From assembly GCA_011032825.1 (NCBI GenBank), contig JAADJZ010000004.1, positions 1,116,001 to 1,180,000 of the forward strand: DNA of 64,000 nucleotides, in the 5' to 3' direction. Shown one piece after another: positions 46,930 to 58,828 of the stretch. Source of the stretch: Massariosphaeria phaeospora. Taxonomy: Eukaryota; Ascomycota; Dothideomycetes; Pleosporales. Position numbers and translations under genes: made by a program. How positions within the stretch are numbered: the first letter of the stretch is position 1; each line of letters opens with the position of its first letter. The notes beneath the pieces are model-generated. The model was not told where the DNA came from and did no database searches. It was given only the letters and a program-made list of their open reading frames with translations.

Positions 46930-48362
46930 GGTCGTGAGATCTTTAAAAAGTACAACACTTTTAAAAGTTAAAAGCAACTTCTAAAAAACTCTAAGACGCA
47001 GCAAAAAAAGTTTTTAAAACTAAATCGCTACGATAGACAGTACTTAGAATGAGTATATTTAGATGCTAGTTGTAAAAGCCCGCAGGCTAGAAAGCGAAAG
47101 CCGAAACAGCGAAGCAATTAAAAAAGCTTTACAAGAGCTAATAAACAACGACAAACTTAATGTAGAAACTTAAAAGATTTGTTTTAATGCGGCGGAAGCT
47201 ACATATATGAAGATATTCGTTACAAAACTCGTAATAGAACTACTTAAAAAAGTAACAAACGATTAGCTACTAGCAGCGAAGCTAGTTCTTGCAGAACTTT
47301 CAAATTCTAAGCAGCTAGTTAATAACGAGAGTGCAAAAGCTTAGGCACTTATTGAAATACTGCAAAATCAAGTTCAAATTCTCTAGAAAAAAAAGAGAGC
47401 TACGCTAGCAACACCGCTAACTTCTCTTAGTACCTCGAAAGCTTCTACGCTAATTACAAAGCGCAACAAAATGCTTAACCTAGCTTAGTTTAACGAAACA
47501 AGGTTAGACTACAGACAGTTTAAAGTTTAGGTAAAAGATAAGATGCTTAATAACGAGAATCTAATTAGAAACTTATGCGGCTACATTTACAACTGCTTAA
47601 CAAAACAAGCAGCTACTACTAAACTCGCCTAGTATTAGAAACACTGTAACAGAACAGCAAAGAAGTTCTAGAAGTACTTTAATAGGCACTACTAAGACTA
47701 CATGCGAGCGCAAAAAGCGCTCAACCAACTCTTCGCTTTTAGGCAGAAAAAAATGTTCTTTTAAAAGTACAATAAAGAATTTATGCGCTTTGCGTACGAC
47801 GCAAAAATAACAAGCAACGTAGCTACATTAAAGAACTAGTACAAAGCAAGGCTTCGCGCTAATCTACAGAATAAAATAGTTAGCGTTATTATTCTCTTAG
47901 CATAGCAACTTTAGGACTTAATAGAACGAGTTACTTAGATTGAGAAAAACCTAAACTGCGCAAAGGCAAACAACTAGTAGCAGATAGTACTAAATTAATC
48001 GATAAGCGACACGAAGGCTATAGACTAAAAGCTAGCAACTAAAGCTGCTACCTAGGCAGTCCGCGCGGCTACTAACAACAAAGAAAAAAAGCGAGCCAAA
48101 TAAGCAAACAACGCAGAAATAACGAAACAACAAAAGAATTACTTTTGCTTTTAATGTGGTTTAGCAACTTACATGTCTAATAAATGTAAGCTCGCAGCTC
48201 TAAAGAAGCTCGCTACAACTTAAAAAGCAACTTTTAAACTAGTTAAGACGACAGCAAAGGTTAAAAAAGTCTTCGAGTCTAAAAACTTAAAAAACTAAAC
48301 ACTTCTAACCAAAAGCGCGGTCAAGAGTAGTAGAAAAAGGACATAGTTTTTTTATTAAATGA
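46930..48362 (+). pseudogene. Gypsy-2 copy 2 gag, RIP-degraded
   Basis: Begins close to the LTR (REIFKKYNTF). The capsid-like part reads DYRQFKV near 47510 and NKEFMRFAYDAKITSNVATLKN near 47775-47840. A nucleocapsid knuckle at about 48137-48190 reads CFxCGLATYMSNKC, i.e. CX2CX4YX4C with His to Tyr. A Lys-rich tail follows. TAG/TAA stops throughout, with at least one change of frame before pol. Confidence 0.83.
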
Positions 48363-51300
48363 GTTTCTAAAGTTTCGCTAGCGCTAGCTGAACGAGAAAC
48401 TACTTACAGTACATGCAATTATTAATCAATTTATTTTCGCTTTAGCAATGCTCGACTCTAGGTGCACTACCTATAGTCTTGTTAGCAAAAAGTTTTGTAA
48501 AAAGAACTGTTTTCTACGTATTTTAATAAAAGAAAAGCTTGTAGTAGGCATTAGCGAACAAGTTGTTAAAGTTACAGAAGCTGCCTAGTTTACAATGAAC
48601 TTAAACGAGTACAAACAAATAGTTTGAGCGTACGTTATAACTAAGAATAACTAATACGATATTATTCTAAAGCGCTTATGAATAAACGGAAGCTAGGTAA
48701 CGCTAGCTTTGGCAAAGAAATTAATTTTCATCTATTTAACTAGAACACGCGTGCGGAGCTAGGAAAAAAAAAAGCTTAAACAGAAGCCTTAGCAGGTGTC
48801 TGCAGCTGCGTTCAAAATAATAATGCAGTAGTCTAAGAAAAAAAACTCTAGCGTTAAGATTTTCGCTGCGTCTATAGCGGACATCTAGAAAGCTTTTTAA
48901 ACTAAGGTAGTAGTTAACCTACGCCTAACGCTGCTTAACTAGATAAAAAATTAGTATACAGCGTTTATGCAGTCTAAGGCCAACAAATTATCTTCTTACC
49001 AAAGCCTAATAAACCACGGCATCGAACTAATTAAAAAGGACGAGAAAGAAGTAGAGGTTTTATAGAGACTTTTGTATAACATGTTTAAAAACAAACTGTT
49101 AGTCTTGCAAAAGCAGCTTACCGCGCATTTAGATTGCAGGTTTATTAAAGTAAGCTGCTTTTAGGCCAAAGCGCTAGTGTTGTTTGCAAAAAAACTTAGT
49201 AAGAAGCTACGCTTTTGCGTAGACTATCGAGCGCTTAACGCTATTACGAAAAAAGACTAATACTCGCTGCCTTTAATTCACGAAACCTTGAATTAAATTA
49301 GCTAGGCCAAATAGTTTACTAAGCTGAACGTTATTTAGGCCTTTTACAAAGTCCAGATTGCTAAAAAAAACAAGTAGAAAACAGCTTTCCGTACAAGATT
49401 TAAATTGTACGAATAAATAGTTTGCTTATTTAGCTTTGCTAACGCCCTAAGTACGTTCTAGCAGTTTATTAACTACACTTTGCGTAATTACATTAACGTT
49501 AACGCTTTTGCATACTTAGATAATGTACTTATTTACTTTAGAAGTTTTTAAAAAGACTACTAGCAACGTGTTAAAAAAGTTGTTAACAAGTTAAAAAAAG
49601 CGGGGTTACAACTCAATATTAAGAAATGCGAGTTTAAAGTAACTAAAACTAAATACCTCGGTTTTATTATCAAAGTAGGCAAAAGAATTAGCATAGATTT
49701 AGAAAAAGTTCGCGCAATTTTTAAATAAAAAGCCTTGGCTTTAGTTAAAAAAGTACAAAGCTTCGTTAGTTTTGCAAACTTTTACTAGCAGTTTATTCGC
49801 GCTTTTTCTGCAATCGTTTCTCTACTAACAGAGTTAACAAAAAAAAGCGTTGAATTTCGTTGAGAGCTTAAACAACAAAAAGCGTTTAACACGCTTAAAA
49901 AAGAGTTCATATCTAGGCCGTTATTAGCCTATTTTGACTTCGATTTGAAGACCGCTATTAAAGCGGACGCCTTGAGGATAGCTACTAAAAAAGCGCTTTT
50001 TTAAAAAGCAAAGAACAACTTGTAGCAAGCAGTAGCTTACTACTTTGCTAAAATGTTACTTGCAAAGTCTAACTACACTATTTACAACAAGAAATTATTA
50101 GCAGTAATTAAATGCATTACTAAATAAAAAGCAAAGCTTAAAGTAGTGCTAAAGATTACAGTTTACACTAATTACAAAAACCTTTTGTACTTTACTACAA
50201 CGAGGTTACTAACAAAGCAACATGTTCGCTAGGCGAACATTTTTTTTAAACACAACTTAGAGTTTGTGTACCGCTTTAGGGCAGCTAATGAAAAAGCAAA
50301 CGCTTTTTTACAAAAAAAGCAGGATTTTCTTTAAGATTAGAACAATGTTCGGCTAAAAAGCTGTAAATTTTAACTCTTTAAACTAACTAGTGTGTTAAAC
50401 GAGAATAACATTATAAAAAAAACTCTAGGCGTAATCTGCGCGTTCCTGCTCTATGGCACTTCAATTCCAACGCCAAATGTACTCGCTAGTAAGCTTAATG
50501 CTTTTTACAAAACAAATGTAGCAAAAGCTTTAAAGCAAAATGTTTTTTTTTAGATTAAAAGTGCAGGCTTTGAGGAGCAGAATGCTGCGGGTCCTAAACA
50601 GAATGCTGTTAGACAAGAAAAAAATGCTAGCACGAAAGACAATTCTAAAAATAATGCAAAAAAGTTGTTTTTAGATGAACTTTAGAATAGAGAAGTTTAA
50701 AAAGATAATTTGTACTAGAAAGCCTTAGAGGCTGTAAAAAAGAGCTAAACTAAAAAAAGTACTCGTAAGAAGTTTTCTTTAGGCCTTTAATTAAAAGCGT
50801 CTTTGGCAGATTGCGCTGTTAAAAACGACGCGCTTCTTTATTAAAGAAGAAAATAAGTGCCGAAAACGTATCAACTGCGCACTAGATTAATTTTTAGAGC
50901 CTACGACTCGCTTATTGCAAAGCACCCTAGCAAAAAGAATACCTACAATATTCTTAAAAGAGATTTCTTCTAGCTAGGAATAAGCTCGGACATTTGATAG
51001 TACATTGCCAACTGCGATGCATGTAGACAAGCGAAACTATAGCAAAAGATAAAAAGTAGTTTTCTTCGCTCGCTTTCTGTTTTAGACAGGATCTAGAAAG
51101 AACTTTCTATAGACTTTATTACTAACCTGCTAAAAAGCAAAAGGTGCACGAATCTACTAGTTATTACAAACTAATTAAGCAAGGATATAATCTTAATCTC
51201 TATAGCGAAAATTGACGCAGCAACTGTAGCAAAGGTATTTATTAAAAAAGTAGTAGCCTACTACTAGCTTTCTAACGCTATTGTTTCTAACTAAAAAGCA

Positions 51301-52280
51301 CAATTTGTAAGTGAATTTTAGAAAACGCTTTGCAAAGAGCTTAGAATTGTAAAGCAGCTATCTACAGCTTTTCACCTAGAAACTAACGAAGCTACAAAAA
51401 AAGCAAATTTAACAATTAAAACTGTTTTAAGGCCGTTTGTGAATTGAAACTAAAAGAACTAAGCGCAGCTATGCTCTATTGTACAAATCGCAATTTAAAA
51501 ACAAAAAGCAGTGTTGACAAAAGTAAGCTCTTTCTTTCTCTAGCATAGTTACGAGATAGACCTAATCTAGCTCTAAGCAAAGAAAAAAGCGAATACGCTT
51601 TACTAGGCAACTCTAGACTCTCAGCAAAGCGCAGCGGAAATAGCTAAAAAAATAAAAAAAGTTATTAACTTCGCGCAAGCCGCTATGGCAGAGGCTCAAT
51701 AGAAGCAAGAAAAACAAGCAAATTAACATAAAAAAAAAGCGCTGCTGCTTTGAGTAGAAGATAAAGTATAGTTGCAATACAAAAAACACATTTCTAATAG
51801 GCGCCTAAGCAAGAAACTAGACTAAAAAAATAGCAAATATACAGTTTTACAAGTTAAGTTTTTAGGCAACGTAGTTTTAAACACACTTTCTAAGATAAAT
51901 TCAACATTTCTAATAAATAAGCTTAGACTCGCAGCAGACAATTCTTTGAAAAGCTAGACAGTGTTTAATTAGCGCTTAAGAAGCGTTACTGTAAAAAGCG
52001 AGCAAGAATAGCTAGTTGAGCGCATTACAAGCGAGCGCTGGAAAAAAGTTAAAAGAAGCTAGAAGCTAAAATATTAAGTTAAATAAACTAGCTATAACTA
52101 GCCTACATAGGAACTAGCGCTAGAACTCGAAAACACAAAAGCTTTATCTACCTAGCAAGAATTTTCGGCGGCCTACTAGGACGCTAATGGAAAATTGCCA
52201 AAAGACTTTCAAAACGGCACGCTTTTAGAAAGAACGCTAGAACGCTAACAAAGTAAGTAAATTGCTACAGATTAGAGAGA
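48362..52280 (+). pseudogene. Gypsy-2 copy 2 pol with C-terminal chromodomain
   Basis: Protease MLDSRCTTYSLVSKKFC near 48450 (family D-S-G). RT: KLRFCVDYRALNAITKKD near 49210, FANALSTF near 49440, FAYLDNVLIYF near 49507-49540 (Y-L-D-D to Y-L-D-N). RNase H: IKADALRIATKKALF near 49955. Integrase: finger ending NCDACRQAKL near 51010, LSIDFITNLL near 51105, IVSNxKAQFVSEF near 51280 (Asp to Asn), STAFHLETNEATKKAN near 51365-51410. Chromodomain near 52030-52190 (RWKKVKRS, KYxVKxTSYN, LALELENTKA). Non-functional. Confidence 0.92.
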
Positions 52281-52287
52281 AAGCTTA

Positions 52288-52575
52288 TGTAATAAGCTAA
52301 AAGCTCTATAGATTGCCTTAGTCGTAAGACTTTAGTAGCTATTAACGCTGTACGTAACAGCTTCGACGATACCTAAAAAAGCTTCGCTAGTTTCCGGTTA
52401 ACAAAGGCCTTGCGGTATTAGGTTTCTACATAGCCTTTAAAAGCGCTTCGTAGGTACTTCGAAAGCTAACTAACTATAAAGTATATAAAGCTCTTTTGTC
52501 CGCGCTGTAGATAGACTCTATCGAATTCATTACATTCTTTATCTAGAACCTGCTTTCCTAGGCGATTTTCTTTTA
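52288..52575 (+). repeat. 3' LTR of Gypsy-2 copy 2
   Basis: 288 bp. GC-richer than the 5' LTR of the same element (for example GTCGTAAGACTT against GTTGTAGAACTT). Confidence 0.93.
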
Positions 52576-52580
52576 CTGCA

Positions 52581-55500
52581 CTACTAAATAGCAAAGCTGC
52601 CTAGACATTAGTCTCTCTAGAGTAAGTAAAAAGAAACAAGATACTTTATTAAGTTAAGAATTAACTAATACGAACAGTGTTAGCTAACGGACAACTACTA
52701 AAATATAGAAACAGTTTAATCAACTTAAAAACTTAAAAAGTTAAGTTGAAAGTTGCGGGCATTAAGCACTAACAGTGTATTAATATTATAAACTTTAAGA
52801 GTTTTAACATGTATATTAGGTACAACTAGCTACAAAAGCACAACTTTAACATTAATTAAAAAAACAAAACAATACGTAGCCGAAAGCTTAGAAAGAAAGT
52901 CGCTGTAGTACAACAAAACAAATCAACAATTCAAAGCTTACCTAAGATTAAAAGAATTAGTTTAATTTTACTTTACAAGATCGCGAGAATCTGTAGAAAA
53001 AACTCTTAGCAGATAGGCGTTATATAAATACAACGAGTCGCGCCTTTAAAAGCAAGCAAACTACGATCCAACCTTTCTAAAGAATAAAAAAAGAAGTTTA
53101 AAAACCTCTCTACTAAATACTAAGCGAAGTTTAAAAGTTTTTTTAAAAAAAACAAAAAGCACGACCTAGCAAACTACTAAAAATAAAATTACAAAATTAT
53201 TCTTAAGAAAGGAACAAAACTGCGACTAAAACTAATATATCCTCTAACTTACGACTAGCAAAAGAAATTAAAAAAATACATTTAAAGAAATATCTAGCGA
53301 GAATACATACAACTAAGCGAAAGCTTAATAGCTTCGCCAATATTGTTCGTACCTAAGAAAAACAAAGAATTAAAACTGTGCGTAGATTTTTGACATCTTA
53401 ACAACGTTACACGAAAAAACAGATACTTACTACCACTTATTTAGAAGCTTATAAATTAACTTTAAAAAGTAAAATAAATTACAAAACTTAACGTACGAGA
53501 CAGATACTATCGCATTAAAATTGCAAAAAAGCACGAATAAATAACAGCATTCAAAACTTAATATAAACTCTACGAGTACTAAGTTATGCTATTTAAATTA
53601 ACTAATGCTTTAGCTACGTTTTAGGCTTTAATTAACAAAGCACTATACAAATACTTAGACATCTTTGTTACAGCGTACTTAAACGACGTATTAATATACT
53701 CTAAAGAAACGTTCGAGGAACATTAAAAACATGTTAAAAAAGTGCTACAAAAGATAAAGTAGTACTAGCTACTACTTTACTTAAAGAAATGTAAATTCCA
53801 CGTTACAAAAACTAGCTATCTAAGATTTATTATTTTAAAAGAAAGTGTGTCTATAGACTTAAAGAAGATTTAGACTGTACAAAAATAGCTAACTCCTAAA
53901 ACAGTAAAAAATGTGCAGTTTTTTCTAAAATTTGCCAACTTCTATTAAAAGTTTATTAAGAATTATTTTAAAACTACAACACTACTCTTAGAAGTTACTA
54001 AAAAAAATAGAAAGTTCAAATAAACAGAAGTACAAGAACAGGCGTTTTAAAAACTTAAAAGAAAGTTTACTACAGCACTAATGCTACAGATGCACAACCT
54101 AAAAAAAGAAACTTAAGTAAAAACTAATGCCTTGAACTACGCATTAGAAGCGATACTCTTACAATAATGCAACGACAGAAAATAAAAACTAGTGTTTTAC
54201 TATTTTAGAAAGTTTTTAGGAGCAAAACTCAACTACAACGTTTACAACAAGAAGCTATTAGCAATAATAAACGCCTTTAAACAATAAAAAGCGCAGCTAA
54301 AAAAAGCAAGACATTAAGTACAAGTATACTTAAATTACTAAAACTTTACTAGCTTTACTACAACTAAGAAATTAAATAGACAACAAGTTAGATAGGCCGA
54401 ATTTATAGCAAACTACGACATCAAGATTTACTATTGCAAAGGAACTAACAATAGAGCCGCAGACGCGCTTAGTTGAAAATTAGATTTTATAAAAACTAAC
54501 AAACTAGTTACGCATAACCTAATATTACGATGAAACTTAAACAGAACTTTTAAATATAACTAACTACGACTAGCTAAGATAGCTAAAGTTACTAGCATTA
54601 AAAAAAGAATGCACCAAGAATAGAGCAAAGACAACTAGCAAAGATAGATAGTTACGAATAACACTTAAGCTATACAGCTTATTTAAGAATTACATGCTTC
54701 ACAAGCATATAAACACCTAAAGATTAACAAAATAGTTCAACGAATCTTGAATAAGTACTTAATGCTCTACGTACAAAACACAGTTCAAAAAGCAATAGGC
54801 AACTATTTGAATTGTTTAAAAAACAAACCTAAAAGACATAAGCTCTATGAACTACTTTAACCGCTAAAACTACTCGCACGCTTATAGATTAGCGTTACAA
54901 TAAACTTTATAGTAAAGCTTTTAAAATCGTTAAAACCTAGATTAGCACGGCTATGCAACTCGATTCTAGTAATCGTAGATTAACTAACTAAAGAATTACA
55001 TTTTGTACTAACAGAAGAATTAATTATAGCAGAAGAAATAGCTTACGAAGTTACAAAAGCACTCGTTGCTAATTATAAACTGCTAAAACAGTTTATTACA
55101 AATAGAGACAAGCTGTTTACATTAAAGTTTTAAGATACGTTCTTAGCCTAGTTAAAAGTTGCAAAAAAGCTATTAACTAGCTTCTACTCGCAAACAAACA
55201 GCTAAACTAAACGAACAAACTAAACACTAAAACAGTACCTACGAATGTACACTAACAAGCTGCAAAACAACTAGGTTAAACTTCTACTAACAGCACAATT
55301 AGCATACAACAGCACAAGGTTCACAACTACAAAACACTCGCTATACTACGCAAATTATAGATATAAGCTAGTAGCTTACTAGAATCTAAAGAACATTAAA
55401 AGCATTTTGCTAGCAGCAAACGACAAGGCTTCTAGAATGCAAGAATTACATAACAAATTAAGCAAACAAATCGCTTAAAGGGACTTTACGACAGCTAAAT

Positions 55501-56010
55501 TAGCAAATAAAAAAAAGCTTAAAGGACCAACTCTTAAAGAGAGAAATAAAGTTTTTCTCTTATAAAAAAACCTAAAAACTAAACAGCTATGCAACAAGTT
55601 AGATAACCTCTAAATAAAACTGTTTAAAATCTTAAAAGTTAAAGGACTTGTATTATTTAAACTACAGCTACTCGCAAGCATGCGCATACATCTAGTTTTT
55701 TACAAATTACTTTTTAAACTAGCACTACTAAACGCTGAAATAGCAACTAATATCAAACTCAAAGACAAAAAGTACGAAGTTAAAGAAGTTAAGAACCTAC
55801 AAAAGTTTAAACGTTAGTAAAAATACTTAGTTAAATAGCAAAAATAGCTAGAGAGCTAGAACACATAAGAACTAATACAAAATTTTACAAACTGCAAGGA
55901 ACAAGTACGAAAGTACTACTAGCAAAATTTAAAAGCAAAAGATCCAAGTTCTCTAAAAAAGCAGAAAAGTTAAAAAAAAAAAAAACAAGCAGAGAAGAGT
56001 TAGTCTGTAA
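52581..56010 (+). pseudogene. Gypsy-1 copy 3 pol: PR-RT-RH-IN-chromodomain
   Basis: Resumes after Gypsy-2 with the protease (LLNSKAA-like near 52585). RT: LFVPKKNKELKLCVDF near 53350, LNVRDRYYRIKIAKKHE near 53490, AYLNDVLIYSKETFEEH near 53672-53725, where Y-L-D-D is Y-L-N-D, the other Asp from the one lost in copy 2. RNase H near 54120, integrase finger near 54700-54830, core near 54890-55230, chromodomain near 55750-55960. This copy shows the uninterrupted site used by Pogo-alpha in copy 2 (near 53910). Confidence 0.9.
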
Positions 56011-56544
56011 CTAGCCTAAGTTAGTTAAAAGCGTTTTAAATAGCGGCGGTATAGGACTATTAGTAGAAGTTGTACTCTTAGAATCAACAGCAGCGCTAGA
56101 CTGCGCAGCTTCTAGTTTCTCTAGCTTTTTAATAGCAACCTACTTATTAGCAAAACGCTAATTCTTTTTTATCTTAGCAATAGAAAGCTCTACTCGAAGA
56201 GTAGCAGCACGAGACTTCGCTGCGGACACTAGCTAAGCAGCCTAGATTCGTGCAAATAGCATTTGTTGCTTAGCTAGCAAAAGCTAATGTTGCAAGTTGC
56301 AACGCTTTTGTTAAAAAGCTGCTTACTTTTTTTTTGTTAGAGCAAAACTGCAAGGCGCGCTAGACTAAAGGCATTTAGCACACTTATCTAACGAGAAATC
56401 AACTAGGCACTTTAAGTTTTCTTTAAAACAATAGCCGCAAGAAGCAGGCATTTCTAGACTAGTTTTACAAATGCAAGCAACTTAATTGTAACAACAACAA
56501 GTTAACTTAGAGCACGAATCTACAAAAGGCGAAGACTTAGGCAT
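56000..56544 (-). pseudogene. Antisense Zn2Cys6-cluster protein in Gypsy-1 copy 3
   Basis: Third copy of the antisense frame, from the ATG at 56542-56544 (MPKSSPFVDSC). The cysteines again give CX2CX6CX8CX2CX6C (CGYCFKENLKC, KCAKC, SSAPC). More stops than the other two copies. Left limit estimated from copy 1. Confidence 0.68.
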
Positions 56545-56710
56545 AGTTAAACTCAAAGACTTAAAAAAATACAAAAAAAAGCTACGACACAACAAGAATT
56601 AAGGTTAACTTACTTTTATACAAAACAGCACTTTTAATGCAAAGCACAGAAAAAACTAGCACAGCACAGTAGAACAGCTATTAAGACGATATTCTTAAAA
56701 AGAAAGATAA

Positions 56711-57213
56711 TGTTACAAACAAAGACAATACTAGGTATCGTAGACTAAGCAACGACGCAGAAAAGTTGTTAAAGCTTGCAAGTTTGCAAAACAAAAGTAC
56801 AGCAATGCGCAAGGCAGAATTAAGTTAGCAGTTACGTAATAGTAATTAGTGCAATTAGAGCTTTAGCGAACTAAGCACACTAAGCGGCAAGCGCTTAGCT
56901 AGCCTAAAGCGCTTAGCAACTAAGCACACTAAGTAGACTAAGCAAAACGCTTTTAGCAAAGAATTATAGAACTATATAGATTAGCAGAATTTCTTTTACA
57001 GTTTAGATTCTTTGTAGTTAACTCTTTTAAGTACATTTTATACATAGATTAAATCTATAGGCAACAGATTGTTACTTTGTTATTCTATCTAGAATAAGAT
57101 TAAGATTGTTCTTTTTTGTTGTTATCAAGCTCTCCAAACACAGAACAATCCCTCAAGCGGAATTTCCGAGTCCGATCGAGATTACCTTCGGTAAGAGAAC
57201 ACTTCTAATAACA
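56711..57213 (+). repeat. 3' LTR of Gypsy-1 copy 3
   Basis: 503 bp, TGTTACAAAC...CTAATAACA, followed by TTACT. Confidence 0.95.
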
Positions 57214-57218
57214 TTACT

Positions 57219-57643
57219 TTAGAATCTTTCTGTTGTATTCTCTGCCTATTCTTTGCTTAATTAAAAGCTATTTTAAGCTTTTTTAAACGCGTTACAAATC
57301 TTGTAGCTTATTTCTTGCCTACTAGCTCTTTACCTTGCGTAGCTACTAGTTTATCTTCTATGTTTCCTACCTCAGACAGCCAAAGTGCAAATTCTTGCGA
57401 ATTAAAGTTAAGAATATATTAAACGATCGTTTGCTCTTTAGTTGCAGTAAGCTTTTAGCAGCCGTTGCGTTTATATTAAAGAAATACAATTTTGTTATAT
57501 TAATTAGTTAACGTTGTATGTAGTACGTTGAATACTTTAGCAGCGCGTTAAAAGCTTTGAAATTCGTAATTATAATAGGCAGAAAGGGCAAGCTCAATTC
57601 GGCTTTTTTAGTTAAACGCTATCGTGTTTTGTTGTTGTAACAT
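57219..57643 (-). pseudogene. Pogo-gamma copy 2 transposase, N-terminal part
   Basis: Starts at ATG 57641-57643 (MLQQQNTIAFN) and runs through the HTH region (KSRIELALSAYYNYEFQSF, RAAKVFNVLHTTLTN) until the Gypsy-1 insertion. 425 bp, joins 42803-44063 in frame. Confidence 0.9.
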
Positions 57644-57887
57644 ATCGCGTTAATAGAGTTGGTAGTACTTTTAGCAAAAACTAACCAAGGTAATAGTCTA
57701 ACCAAGGTAATAATCTAATACGTTAACTAAATTATAATTTAGTTATAAATTCTCTAATTCTTTAATAAACGAAATTATTTTTTAGAAAACTAGACTAATT
57801 ACAATTAGAGAGTTAAACTATTTAGATAACTAAAATAGTTTAATAAGCTACGTAATATAATACCAAAATAAACTTAAAAATATACTT

Positions 57888-57897
57888 TAAGAAGGTG
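57888..57897 (+). other. Polypurine tract of Copia-1
   Basis: Purine-rich AAGAAGGTG directly before the 3' LTR (TGTTAG at 57898), the expected site for plus-strand priming. Confidence 0.6.
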
Positions 57898-58608
57898 TGT
57901 TAGAATACTAAATATAGTATATAAGCTATATTTAAGTTTATAACTACTATAAGCATAACTTATAAATTGTTAATAAACAATGTCTTTATTACGCTAGCGA
58001 ATAAGTAGAAAGTACCTATTGTTAAGTATAAGTTAAGTTAGAGTCGCACAGACCTAAAGTTAAAGTTAGGTTAAAGTAATTAAAGCGTAGGTTAAGGTTG
58101 AGTTATAGGTACTACCTTTAGGTTAATAAACTTGTTATAACTAGCTGTTATAATTATAAAAAGAAAATATATTAAAATATAAAATTGTAGAGGTTTGTGC
58201 TAACTCAACCTATACCTACGCTAAAACGTTTTAGCGTAGGTATAGGTTAAGTTAGCACTAGAGTCTTACGTAAGCTAACTTAACTTTAACCTAACCTATA
58301 CCTATTTACTACTCTAGTTTTTATTATAGACAAAGAGATTCTTTGTTATACATTGTTAATAACTATAAATAAAGTTATAACATTGTTTATAACAAAGAAA
58401 CATTGTTAAGATCTATAAATAGACTATAACATTGTTTACTACATTGTTTAGAACAAAGACTATTTATAACTTTTTGTTTACATTGTTTATATACAATGTA
58501 GAGAAATTAAGTATATATAAAAGCGAACCCTCGCGGCAAGTAGATAGTTCAAGTACAACAAGTTTACAATTACAACACTACAACAACTTTATTCTTTTCT
58601 ATTTTATA
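57898..58608 (+). repeat. 3' LTR of Copia-1, with a MITE inside
   Basis: 711 bp; minus the 327 bp MITE and its 8 bp duplication it is 376 bp, exactly the 5' LTR length. It differs from the 5' LTR by few, mostly C/T and G/A, changes. Confidence 0.95.
57990..58316 (+). mobile_element. hAT-type MITE, 327 bp, in Copia-1 3' LTR
   Basis: Target duplication GTCTTTAT / GTTTTTAT (57982-57989, 58317-58324; one transition). The empty site is visible in the 5' LTR near 25792-25802. An internal palindrome at 58197-58258 has 31 bp arms with a single mismatch. Same length as 24669-24995. Confidence 0.95.
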
Positions 58609-58613
58609 CTTAG

Positions 58614-58745
58614 TGTTAATTAATCAACGTTGTAGATAGCTGCAGCGCGTTGCTAAAAAAGTGTTGCGTTTAGTTTAAAAGCCTAAAGAGCAAGCTGTAT
58701 CTAACGTTCTTTAGAAAGTTCTATTTAGTATTGTTGTTAAAGCAT
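58614..58745 (-). pseudogene. Pogo-delta copy 2 transposase, N-terminal part
   Basis: 44 codons from ATG 58743-58745 (ML then QQ, IELSKER, NATLF, QRAAAIYNV), matching the start of copy 1. The Copia-1 target duplication CTTAG interrupts it; the rest is at 23851-25709, 33 kb away. Confidence 0.88.
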
Positions 58746-58828
58746 TACGTAGAAAAGTAGAGTTTAGTAGAAGCTTAGCAAAAGTAATGCACGAACTTGT
58801 GTAATGCACGAACTCGTAAAGTACGTTA

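Larger units (their letters stand above)
46612..52575 (+). mobile_element. Gypsy-2 copy 2, full-length chromovirus, deepest layer
   Basis: 5964 bp, two 288 bp LTRs, target duplication CTGCA (46607-46611, 52576-52580). The empty site is visible in Gypsy-1 copy 2 near 29978-29990. It is the innermost member of the six-deep nest and carries a complete gag-pol with chromodomain. Confidence 0.95.
44064..57213 (+). mobile_element. Gypsy-1 copy 3, full-length, split by Gypsy-2 copy 2
   Basis: Two 503 bp LTRs and target duplication TTACT (44059-44063, 57214-57218). 13,150 bp as it stands, 7181 bp without Gypsy-2. Empty-site evidence: Pogo-gamma copy 1 reads CGCTAATTGCTTTAGAAT across the same point near 22916. 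Confidence 0.95.
42720..57723 (-). mobile_element. Pogo-gamma copy 2, split by Gypsy-1 copy 3
   Basis: Inserted at TA (42718-42719, 57724-57725) in the Copia-1 3' leader. Termini ACGTATTAGATTATTACC with two TACCTCGGTTA-type units at both ends. Without the 13,155 bp Gypsy block it is 1849 bp. Its interior is close to Pogo-gamma copy 1 and Pogo-zeta but its TIR is unrelated to theirs. Confidence 0.93.
25710..58608 (+). mobile_element. Copia-1, full-length Ty1/Copia element with nested insertions
   Basis: LTRs at 25710-26085 and 57898-58608 (376 bp after removing a MITE), target duplication CTTAG at 25705-25709 and 58609-58613. Subtracting five nested blocks (26399 MITE, 27090 LTR nest, 37161 pogo, 42720 pogo nest, 57990 MITE) leaves about 5.7 kb, a normal Copia length. 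Gag, protease, integrase, reverse transcriptase and RNase H are all present in order. Far fewer stops than in any neighbour. Confidence 0.95.
23723..58826 (-). mobile_element. Pogo-delta copy 2, split by a 32.9 kb Copia nest
   Basis: Termini begin ACGTACTCTACGGGTTCGTG (left) with the inverse at the right, TA duplication at 23721-23722 and 58827-58828. Two units of the form GAGTTCGTGCATTAC lie in each TIR. Removing the MITE (335 bp with duplication) and Copia-1 (32,904 bp with duplication) leaves 1865 bp, equal within a base to Pogo-delta copy 1 (1864 bp at 37161). Confidence 0.93.
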
